A program made the translations under genes and the position numbers. Below are positions 56,064 through 64,000 of a stretch of DNA of 64,000 bases, in pieces (position 1 is the first letter of the stretch; every line of letters starts with the position of its first letter). The notes beneath the pieces were generated by a model. That model had not been told where the DNA came from, searched no databases, and saw only the letters and a program-made list of their open reading frames with translations. Source of the stretch: Alopecurus myosuroides (Eukaryota > Streptophyta > Magnoliopsida > Poales > Poaceae); NCBI GenBank assembly GCA_028641055.1, contig CM054060.1, positions 293,866,660 through 293,930,659 of the forward strand, in the 5' to 3' direction.

Positions 56064-56076
56064 GGCTCTGATACCA
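56064..56076 (-). other. Primer-binding site of the Copia element
   Basis: The minus strand reads TGGTATCAGAGCC two bases after the 5' LTR: initiator tRNA-Met type. Confidence 0.9.
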
Positions 56077-56078
56077 AT

Positions 56079-57577
56079 TGAAAGTGCAATATGGTCAACT
56101 AGAGGGGGGGGGGGTGAATAGGTGACCTACAAATTTTACTCCTTTTTCACTTTTAATGGGGCTTTTAAGAAAGTAAATGCTTGATTACCTAAATGTGCAA
56201 CTAAGTGAAAACCCTAGGTGATAAGAAGCAAGTAGCAACGGAAATAAAGGAACGGTACAAGATAACAACAAGTGAAAACACGGAGACAAGGATATGTTTC
56301 CCGCAGTTCCTTCTTGAAAGAAGTACGTCTACGTTGGAGAGGTGGGGAGCCACCTAGGCGCTCCTCAATAGCACGGATGTGCACACCTTGTTCTCCTTGA
56401 GCTTCTCCGGTGAGGGAGATTCTCGTTTCCACTATGAGGTCGACTTGAAGGCGTTGACCAAACCTTTACAAGGGGTTGAGGCTACTCCACAAGTGAGATG
56501 GAGGCTCTCAACAATTGAAGCTTCTTGCTACAAGGTGGAAGCTACAAGCACTAGGGTTTCCCTTGGATGACAAAGCAACCAAGAGATTACAAGATCCCAA
56601 GAGTTGTGGTATGGGTACACACGTTTTGGCTTGGTGGAAAGGTAGATCTAGACCTCCTCCATGAGATCCTTGAAGGGCATCGAGTTTGGTTGGAGGAGGA
56701 GGGAGATCGAGGCGATTTGAGCTCTACAACAATGGAGGAGAGAGAGGAATGGACGAGCTGCCTATCTAGAGGAAGAAGACAACTATTTATAGGCTCCTCC
56801 AAATTCTGACCGTTGCAGTCCTGAGGGACCGGAAATTTCCGGGGTAAAGGCCGGAATATTCCGGTCTGAGTTGGCCGGAAATTTGAAAACTCCGGGGGGC
56901 GGATAATTGAAATATCCGGGGGCGGAATTTTCCGCCCCAATACTCCGCCCCCATCTCTGTGCGCAGGCACCAACACGATGATGAAAAACTTCTAAGGACC
57001 AAGGGCCGGATTTTTGTTGCGGAAATTTCCGGGGCAAATTTCCGCCCTACCTTCTGTGCGCGGGCATCAACTTATGATGGAAAAATGGCTAAGGACTTTG
57101 ATTCCCGGAATATTGAAATATCCGGGGGGCGGATAATTGAAATGTCCGGGCCCGGAAATTTCCGGACTGAATTTCCGCCCCCATCTCTGTGCGCGGGCAA
57201 TGTGAAGAAGACCAAATTCTGCTAAGTCCTTGAAGGCCGGATTTTTGGCCCGGAAATTTCCGGGGCAAATTTCCGCCCTGGCTTCTGTGCGTGGGCAGAC
57301 AAACACTTGGTCGTTTTCGTGGAAGCCAGAAGGGAGGCCGGAAAATTCCGGTGAGATGGCCGGATAATCCGCCCCATAAGTCCCGGAATTTTCGCCCTTT
57401 ATACTGAAAAATCCGGTGGCTGAATTTCCACAATAGAGAGCTTCTCTTTGATCTTTTGACAAGGATATACAGATGATCATCTAGAACAATAGCTGCACAG
57501 ACTGAACCTCATTGTTAGATAGGAGATATCCGTGTTAGCATCATCACCAAAATCATTAGAGGGATCATGAGCTTTCA
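56079..57577 (-). repeat. 5' LTR of the Copia element
   Basis: 1499 bp, partner of 28845-30341. It carries the palindrome array at 56829-57425, TATA at 56792-56783, and a run of eleven G near 56104. Confidence 0.9.
56783..56792 (-). promoter_or_regulatory. TATA box of Copia 5' LTR
   Basis: The minus strand reads CTATAAATAG. The palindrome array starts 37 bp upstream at 56829. Expected transcription start is about 56755, leaving a leader of about 700 bp before gag. Confidence 0.65.
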
Positions 57578-57582
57578 CACTT

Positions 57583-58086
57583 CCACTATCGCAGTGCAGA
57601 ACCTGTACATGGCTATGATAGCTGACGACTCAGAAATGCAGAGATAATCGTCGTGGCCATCTGCAGGGGCACCATATGTAAGCATTCTCGTAGCAGCAGT
57701 GCACTTCTGAACTGAGGAGAAACCTACCATCCCCATGACGTCTTTCTTCATCTTGAACCAGGGTCGTGCTCCCTCACACTCTGCACCAATATGTTGAACA
57801 ACCTTCGGCTCATCTCAAATCTTCGTCGAAATCCTTTGCAGCGAATCTTGGCTCATCAGCAAAATAGTCGGCGAAAAGCATGCAAGGGCCCTCCATTCTC
57901 ATTCTCGGTTTTGTCTTTCTCCTCCCAAAGTTGGATCCTCCTCGCTTTGGTTTCGCTATTGGCTTCATCATCGGCGAGAAGTTGTGCCAAACAAGTAAGA
58001 ACAAGCAAGTTCTCATCCTCCTCCTCGTCGATATCGACTTCTTCCTTTAAGAGAAAGTTCATCATCATCTCATCGTCGTTGTCCAT
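57583..58086 (-). pseudogene. PIF/Harbinger transposase, N-terminal part
   Basis: Minus strand from ATG at 58086 (MDNDDEMMMNFLLKEE). It passes through a shift near 57950 into KPKRGGSNFGRRKTKPRM and DYFADEPRFAAKDFDEDLR, then RRFEMSRRLFNILVQSVREHD. After a second shift near 57757 comes FKMKKDVMGMVGFSSVQKCT, then ESSAIIAMYRFCTAIVEV up to the Copia insertion. The order matches plant PIF transposases (N-terminal helix-turn-helix region before the DDE core). It joins 28839-28006 across the insertion. Confidence 0.85.
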
Positions 58087-58545
58087 CTGTAGAAATGAAT
58101 ATGGCTTCAAAATATGACAAAAACTACGGCCGGCGCCCAACCGGGCGAATCGCCGAACACCTTGGGGGCGGGGTGGTTACCTCTGGTCGCCGAGGTGGGC
58201 GCCTGAGGCGGCGCCGGTGGGTCGGAGGCGCGGCGGGGGAAGGGCCAGGGCGGAGGCGCCGGCGGGACGGAGGTGCGGCGGCGCTGCGAGGCCGAGGGAG
58301 ACGGTAGAGGGCGAGACGGCACGTGCGGGGCGCAACTGGGCGAGGCGCAAGCGGACGTGGCACAAGTGGGCGGTTTGTGTCGCTGGAAGGACGGGCCCGC
58401 GGCGCGAAACGACTCGTCCGGTGCCCCACGGGAACCCCTGGGAGGCGGGGTTGAGCCGGGTTTGCCGGACGGGAAGATCCAATGGGGGACGCGAGTCGGC
58501 GCGCTCGGGCTGTCCGGAGGGGAAGGCGCTTAGGGGCGGCCTTTT
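58087..58545. other. Harbinger subterminal region, GC-rich
   Basis: Very GC-rich with overlapping open frames on both strands that have no recognisable domain. Interpreted as the transposon's own 5' noncoding DNA. Confidence 0.5.
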
Positions 58546-58563
58546 GGGCGACTGGAGATGCTC
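58546..58563 (+). repeat. Right terminal inverted repeat of the Harbinger element
   Basis: GGGCGACTGGAGATGCTC. Its inverse matches the left end for the outer 16 bases. Confidence 0.7.
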
Positions 58564-58789
58564 TGGTCGGGTCGCACCGTGTAGCCGAGCGGCCGAGGCG
58601 AAACGATTAGCCAGACCCGACGCACCGGCACCGGAGTATGCGAGCAGCCGACCCAACGCCATCGCCGCTCCCATCTACGGTGCCGCCCCGCGGCCCCAAG
58701 TTCCGGCCGCCGCTGAGCTCCATCCGCGCCCTATAGGGTTCTGAAGCTCACTGAAGAGATACACGGACCTCCTCATCTCGGGGGCCTTG
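58564..58789 (+). promoter_or_regulatory. Remaining 5' flank / leader of SKI2
   Basis: 226 bp of GC-rich DNA between the transposon and the start codon, with no clear TATA box. It is the only host sequence upstream of SKI2 before the 55-kb block, so it must contain the leader and possibly the promoter. Confidence 0.5.
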
Positions 58790-61700
58790 ATGGACGACCT
58801 CACCGCGTCGCCGGCGAGCGAAGTGCCGTTCCGCATCAGCTTCTCCGGCCACAGCGGCCACCTCCGCCTCGACCCTACCTCTCACCCGCCCAGCCCTATA
58901 CCCGACTTCGTCCTGGTACGCGACCCACCGACTCCGCCATAAACTCCACGTTCTTACTCAGTGCGAAGTGTGAACCCTAACTAAACCCGCCGGTGCTGTA
59001 ATGGCATCCGCAGCCGCCGGCCTACCCGCCGGAGAGTACGACAAGCGTCAAAGAGTACCTCGAGGCCAATTACCTCAACCCCGAGCTCTACATCCCCACG
59101 GCCGCCAATGACGCCAGGGTGTGGGATATGGACTGGTTCGACCTGGCCAAGCTGCCTCTGGAGCCCTCCGCCCCGCGCACCATGCTCGTCCCCTCCTGGG
59201 AGCCGCCTTTCCGGCGGCGACCGTCGAAGGAGGAGGAGCCACAAGTCTGGGACCCCGAGTCTGTGCAGATGGAGATGAGCCAAGTGTTTGACTCAGGGAC
59301 CGGGGGGATGGTGCCGCGGATGCCTGGCCCCGCGAAGGACTTTGTGAGGGGGAGAGTGAATAGTCGGCCGTTCCGTCCGGGTGGCCTGCAAGACGACGCG
59401 GCTGAGGCGGCAGCATTGGAGAAGGCATTTCCAGAGGGTGCGCGAAACGGCGACTGGGTGCGTGAGCTTATGAGTGGTGGCCCGGCTCTAATCGCTCCTC
59501 CAGGGTTCCCCAAGGGATTGGACTTGGGCCAGTTGAAGGTTTGATCCTTGTTAAATATCTGTGTGTTTATTTATTTAATAATTAAGGAATGCTGTGGATG
59601 TTCTAACTGGGGCAGTAGCAACTTCTGTCTTATGCTATAGGAGTATGACAGTCGTTGGAAGTGTTTCCGAGATGGGGAGCGGGTCGAGGAGCAACCTGCA
59701 TCTTCATCAAATGACACGATGGTAACCAGTCTAAATGCTTATAATTCAACATCCACATTTCCCTGCAGTTTTGGCATTATATCCTGATTTCCCCATGGTC
59801 CTGCAGGATAAATACTCTGTGCAGTTTGATGATTTGTTCAAGATAGCTTGGGAGGATGATGCCAACGTTGCATCTCGTGAAGATGATGGCGATCAATTGG
59901 CTAGAGACGAGGGAACCAATGGTAATTTATTGCCATCGTATGCCATATGTTCAAGCCATTGAATGTTTTCAGTGTTATCCAGTTTAATGTTAAGCTTTCC
60001 ATTTCCCATTTGCAGATGTCAACGAACAAAAAGTTGATAAGTTGCAAGATTCTTCTGAAACTCTTGCACGGGCAGATGCTGACAGACAGGAAGTTAATGT
60101 TTCTGGAGTTCAAATTGACTTGGATAAAATGTTATCATCCGAAGTGCAAGATAACCGCAGAGAAACAAGTGGATTAGTTGATGATAAGCCAGCACAGGAG
60201 AGCAAGGTAGGTGCACTTCATTAAAAAAAAATGCAACTCGTTTCATCTGTGGTGTTTCTTATTCCATTATCTTTATTGCTGTTGCAAAAGCTTTTCTGAA
60301 GAAAATTGAACCACTGATTGTTATTTGTTTCTAATAGGACTGGGCACTTGTTGTTGGGGATGATGGCATTGTGACTAACTTCCACAAACTTGTTCCAGAT
60401 ATGGCAATTGAATATCCCTTTGAGTTGGATAAGTTCCAGAAGGAGGTAACATACTCATTAGCATCTGTACCTTTTTATCTTTCTATGTTGACAAACATGT
60501 AGTGTGCTATGTACATTTCTTTTAACATGTTGTTCAAGAGGCACAACCATGCTACATGCGTGTGTAGTGGTCCATACACCGGTGAATCGGTCATAGTGTG
60601 GAGCTATATCTTTGCTCTGACAGTCTACACCCTTGCGTTTTAAATTACCACAAATATAAAATATTCAGTTTCAACCCACGTAGCAACTGTATGGAATTGA
60701 TTTTTAAATTTGTATGGGAATTAGTTAGGATGGCACAATTTTTCTCTATGCATGTCAGCTATCAACATTGGTGAATTTCTTGTCGTCTTTTCATCCTCTT
60801 AAGCCCTTAATTCTGACAAATCTCGTCCATATTTTGAAGGGCTTCAAGTTAATGTATGATAAAATAATTGTGTGCTAAGAACTAATAAACCTGCACTCTA
60901 TGATTAGCACCATTGTTTGAAACACAGTGAGTGGTTAATTGACTAGGAATTCAGCATCCCTATCAAATTCTCTATCCATTATGTACAGATACACTTGTGT
61001 TCATACTTCTGTTCACAGAATGATTGCATATGGAAACAAATTACATATTATGAGGGCTGCAAATGCGACATTCAATTTCTATTAGTTCTTGATCTTTGGC
61101 CTTTTATGATACAAGATAGCCATATGAGTTTTGAATGAGGAAACATTAAGCGATAGCCGATAAGGATGTTTTCTTCCTCCATATATTCAATACCTCCTAT
61201 CAGGGTTATGTATACGAGCATGAGCAAGCCTTAGTTGTCAGCTCATACTGTTTGTTAGAATAGTATGATACTGAATTCTTGATGTAATCACTAACCAATA
61301 TTCTTTGTATCTATCATAAATAGGCTATATATTATCTCGAGAAGGGGGAATCAGTCTTTGTGGCAGCTCATACATCAGCAGGAAAGACGGTTGTTGCAGA
61401 GTATGCCTTTGCTTTAGCAACAAAAGTATGGCGGACTTCACTGCGTCTTTCCTTTACGTTTTTCTAAACTACAGCCTTTCATGCTTCTTATTTACTCCGT
61501 TGTTTGCGGTCAGCAATCTTCTTGAACTAGAGGGAGACCCTAGCTTACTATTACTTTTAGTTGCTTTGAGAAGTGCACAGTATTCCTGATACATGTTTAC
61601 TTTTGTAAGTAGATATGTCTAACTACTCTGTGTACTGTAGTAGTTTATTCAAACCCTCCCAAATAACACGTTTCGATATGCCAAGTGTGGACACTGATAG

Positions 61701-62886
61701 TAGACTGTTATTATGCAGCATTGCACCAGGGCTGTCTATACTGCTCCCATTAAAACTATCAGCAACCAGAAATATCGAGATTTCTGCGGGAAGTTTGATG
61801 TGGGACTTCTTACTGGAGATGTTAGCATCAGACCAGAGGCAACTTGCTTAATTATGACAACAGAAATATTACGCTCAATGCTCTACAGAGGTGCTGATAT
61901 TATACGGGATATTGAATGGGTACGCCATTTCATTTTTTGTGTGGTGTAATATGCTTTATTTTTTCACTTTCCACTTTGCATTTTGTAACCTTATTAAGGG
62001 ATCATGGTTCATGTGTCTGATATGTGACTGATGATGCAATCAGGTAATTTTTGATGAAGTCCATTATGTCAATGATGCTGAGAGAGGTGTAGTTTGGGAG
62101 GAAGTTATCATAATGCTCCCAAAGCACATTAATATTGTCCTCCTTTCAGCAACGGTATGGATTGACCGATTTAGTGAAAACTGCAATTCTGTTGTCACCT
62201 TTGCAATCACACAAATATGATATATGATGCTGCCTGAAACTATTACACGATAATAATTGAGTCATGTCAAGTATGATAGCATGTAATTAATGTAGAATAT
62301 AGTAGTAGTTCAGAACAGGGAATACTAGAACTATTAAGTTGCTTTCTCTTATTTGATGCTGAAGATCTTAAGGTGATTTGGTAGTAGTTATGGCAAGTGT
62401 GATTTTGTAAGTTTCATAGTATGCAAGATTGTTTGATTCTGTAAGTTCAATAGCATGCAAGTACGGCCATATGTTCCAGGGACCTAGATTATGTCATACA
62501 TGTATTAGAAAGTACTCCCTCCGTATCAAAACATAAGATGTTTTAGCATTTTTTAGACAACACATACCTAGACATGTTTTAGTGTGTAGATTCATGTGTA
62601 TCTTACACTAAAATATGTCTAGCTACGTTTTGTGTAGAAAACGTTAAAACATCTTACATTTTGATACGGAGGGAGTAATATATTTGCTGGTTATGGTCAT
62701 GGGGTTGCTCCAATATTCAACCAGAACCCTGTTGCGCTATGAATATAAGTTTGCTATTCCATACTATTTCGCTCATGTTCAGGGTCACTTTAGGGTTGAC
62801 TTTTAATTATTCTGCCAGGTTCCAAATACAGTTGAATTTGCTGACTGGATTGGCCGAACAAAACAGAAGAAAATTCGTGTCACATC
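58790..62886 (+). CDS. SKI2: SKI2-type DExH RNA helicase, 5' half (partial, continues past window)
   Basis: Exons 58790-58915, 59014-59538, 59641-59721, 59807-59921, 60016-60206, 60338-60445, 61324-61425, 61719-61919, 62044-62154, 62819-62886. All introns are GT-AG and all phases agree, giving 543 residues. The N-terminus [18 protein letters not shown] and the block [19 protein letters not shown] are typical of plant SKI2. Helicase motifs: FELDKFQKE (Q-like), AHTSAGKT (397-404, ATP binding), [31 protein letters not shown] (487-490) and SAT (518-520). SKI2 is the ATPase of the cytoplasmic Ski complex, which feeds mRNA to the exosome for 3' to 5' decay. Plant SKI2 is about 1350 residues, so more than half lies beyond 64000. 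No lesion was seen. Confidence 0.95.
60446..61323 (+). other. SKI2 intron 6 (878 bp)
   Basis: GT-AG intron between the Q-like motif and the ATP-binding motif. AT-rich, with no transposon termini or coding frame seen. Confidence 0.8.
62515..62675 (+). mobile_element. Stowaway MITE in SKI2 intron 9
   Basis: 161 bp. Terminal inverted repeats CTCCCTCCGTATCAAAACAT / inverse ending GGAGGGAG are flanked by the TA duplication (62513-62514 and 62676-62677). Noncoding. Confidence 0.92.
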
Positions 62887-63006
62887 GTAAGTGTAACATA
62901 TTATCATTTTTAAGCGGAAAAGATGCACGGTTTGCCTCTGCACCGGTTTGATCTTTGCGTAATCTGGCCCCTCTAATCTAGCTCTGTTGATTTCAACCAG
63001 CTCCTC

Positions 63007-63108
63007 TACTATACTATTTTGTGCCATAAAAATCTTGACAACTGTTTCTATTGGTATACTATACTATTTTGTGCCATAAAAATCTTGACAACTGTTTCTA
63101 TTGGTATA
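63007..63108 (+). repeat. Tandem duplication, 50-bp unit
   Basis: The unit with ACTATACTATTTTGTGCC...TTGGTA at 63007-63056 is repeated without a mismatch at 63057-63106. It is a perfect, hence recent, duplication inside the intron. Confidence 0.95.
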
Positions 63109-63209
63109 AAACCTATATGATAATTAGGGTTACCCTATTAGGCCATTTTTTCCATGTGTATTATAAATTAATGACATCTCATATGGTGCACTAATGATCT
63201 ATACACATA

Positions 63210-63312
63210 CTCCCTCCGTTCCATATTAGATGACTTCCACATAGATGTATCTAGACATATTTCAATACTAGATACATCTATAAAAGAGTCATCTAATATG
63301 GAACGGAGGGAG
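63210..63312 (+). mobile_element. Stowaway MITE in SKI2 intron 10
   Basis: 103 bp. CTCCCTCCGTTCCATATTAG and its inverse form near-perfect terminal repeats of about 26 bp, with TA duplications at 63208-63209 and 63313-63314. A typical short Stowaway of grasses. Confidence 0.93.
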
Positions 63313-64000
63313 TACTAAATTTACTAGTAGTATGGATGAAGCCGTGCACGCTTGGATCCTGGAGAAGTAATCAGCACACGCGCACATAGGAGGTGATTAA
63401 GTACACATGTTATGTTGTTAAGTTGCTGCATGTAGCTTGCTTGAGTCAATGATTTGTTAGATGGCCAAGGCATGTGAATCATTGAGATAATTCAGGTGAT
63501 AGTGGTTACTGCATGCATGAAAGCTTCGTAATTGGTACGTGGCTTGCAGATTGGCTGGTTGTATCTATTTGATTACTCATCTTTCATGGAACAAAATGTG
63601 TCATTTGGTGTGAAATATTTGCCTACCATGAGTGTGCATTTGTCCCTTGAGAGACTGAAAATACACTCGGAGAGATAGGGAGAGGAGTTAAATGAGCTCA
63701 GCTCTAAAAGCATAACATAAGTTAAACGGGATGTAGTTGGGGCATCTAGAGGAAACAATTCAGGTACCCCTCGTTTTTCCCTAAAGGAGGGGTATTTCTG
63801 GAACACTATCTTTTTCTTCTAGTATATGGACAACAGTTAGCATACAGAACTGCTAGTGCCAACGAAGACAAGTGGTTACCCTTTCTGATGAGTGGGATAC
63901 AAGACAAGATACCTTTTTTTTTTTGGTCTTGGTTGCACATAATTAGATAGTGTAGGAGCTTCAACAATATATTAGAGTTTAGGTGAAGTCAAATAGTTTG

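Larger units (their letters stand above)
28845..57577 (-). mobile_element. Copia LTR retrotransposon with an extra spliced gene
   Basis: LTRs 28845-30341 (1497 bp) and 56079-57577 (1499 bp), both TGAAAGTGCAATATGG...GAGCTTTCA, are flanked by a perfect target duplication CACTT (28840-28844 and 57578-57582). A tRNA-Met primer site at 56064-56076 and a purine tract at 30342-30357 orient it leftward. The order gag, protease, integrase, reverse transcriptase, RNase H is Copia. About 12 kb remain once the inner Gypsy element is removed. About seven substitutions and two indels separate the LTRs by eye. A further gene lies between pol and the 3' LTR. Confidence 0.93.
3489..58563 (-). mobile_element. 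PIF/Harbinger DNA transposon shell holding all nested insertions
   Basis: GAGCATCTCCAGTCGC begins at 3489, and its perfect inverted copy ends at 58563. Between them lies a HARBI1-type DDE transposase pseudogene on the minus strand, in two parts that rejoin once the Copia element is removed. Without insertions the element would be about 2 kb (3489-3509, 27769-28844 and 57583-58563). The expected 3-bp target duplication is not clear: the left flank is TAA and the right flank is TGG. No second (Myb-like) PIF gene was seen. The ends could in principle come from two related copies, but the transposase position and matching termini favour one element. Confidence 0.65.
62887..64000 (+). other. SKI2 intron 10, 5' part
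   Basis: Begins GTAAGTG. No next exon matching the expected SKI2 continuation was found before the window ends, so the intron is longer than 1.1 kb. It contains a 50-bp tandem duplication and a Stowaway MITE. Confidence 0.75.

Noticed and set aside
58217..58744. Open frame of 175 codons just upstream of SKI2
   Set aside because: It crosses the transposon end at 58563, is GC-rich with shadows on the other strand, and has no domain.
63573..63806. Minus-strand frame of 77 codons in SKI2 intron 10
   Set aside because: No family recognised, lies inside an intron, and no promoter or splice support.

Overview
The window is nuclear DNA of a grass, most likely a Pooideae species (Triticeae or a close relative). 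Evidence: Stowaway MITEs with CTCCCTCCGT termini in introns, LTRs starting TGATACGTCTCC and TGTTGGGAATATGCC, GT-AG introns, and a plant SKI2 helicase gene. No bacterial, CRISPR or organellar feature was found. All calls come from reading the sequence by eye; no database search was possible.

Layout. 1-3488 is degraded intergenic DNA: a LINE reverse-transcriptase scrap, part of an LTR, then a candidate promoter near 3431. 3489-58563 is one very large nested transposon block. Its outer shell looks like a PIF/Harbinger DNA transposon: a 16-bp inverted terminal sequence sits at both ends, and a DDE transposase pseudogene is split into 57583-58086 and 28006-28839. The shell holds an Athila-type Gypsy element (3510-27768). 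That element holds a young element with 5-kb LTRs and a 1-kb interior (10349-21509) and a solo LTR (24086-25679). The shell also holds a Copia element (28845-57577). The Copia pol gene is split by a Tat/Retand-like Gypsy element (34415-51035), whose 5' LTR in turn carries another solo LTR (49382-50716). All but the Athila insertion show perfect 5-bp target duplications. 58564-64000 is the 5' half of SKI2: ten exons are visible and the gene runs off the window.

Most interesting content. The two nested retrotransposons each carry an additional spliced gene between pol and the 3' LTR, each with its own TATA promoter. In the Gypsy element it is an eight-exon, 1407-residue gene in antisense orientation (36019-41132). 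In the Copia element it is a two-exon, 484-residue gene in sense orientation (32503 to 30649). The Copia LTR promoter has an array of CCGGAAATTTCCGG-type palindromes immediately upstream of its TATA box, and the internal promoter of the extra gene repeats this layout. The Gypsy pol gene contains seven exact 21-bp-spaced repeats resembling its own polypurine-tract/LTR junction.

How the parts relate. Gag-pol of the inner Gypsy and of the Copia element each have a few inactivating lesions although their LTR pairs are nearly identical, so both are recent arrivals. The 55-kb block ends 226 bp before the SKI2 start codon. It may therefore separate SKI2 from its original upstream promoter, which I infer could be the sequence left at about 3400-3488.
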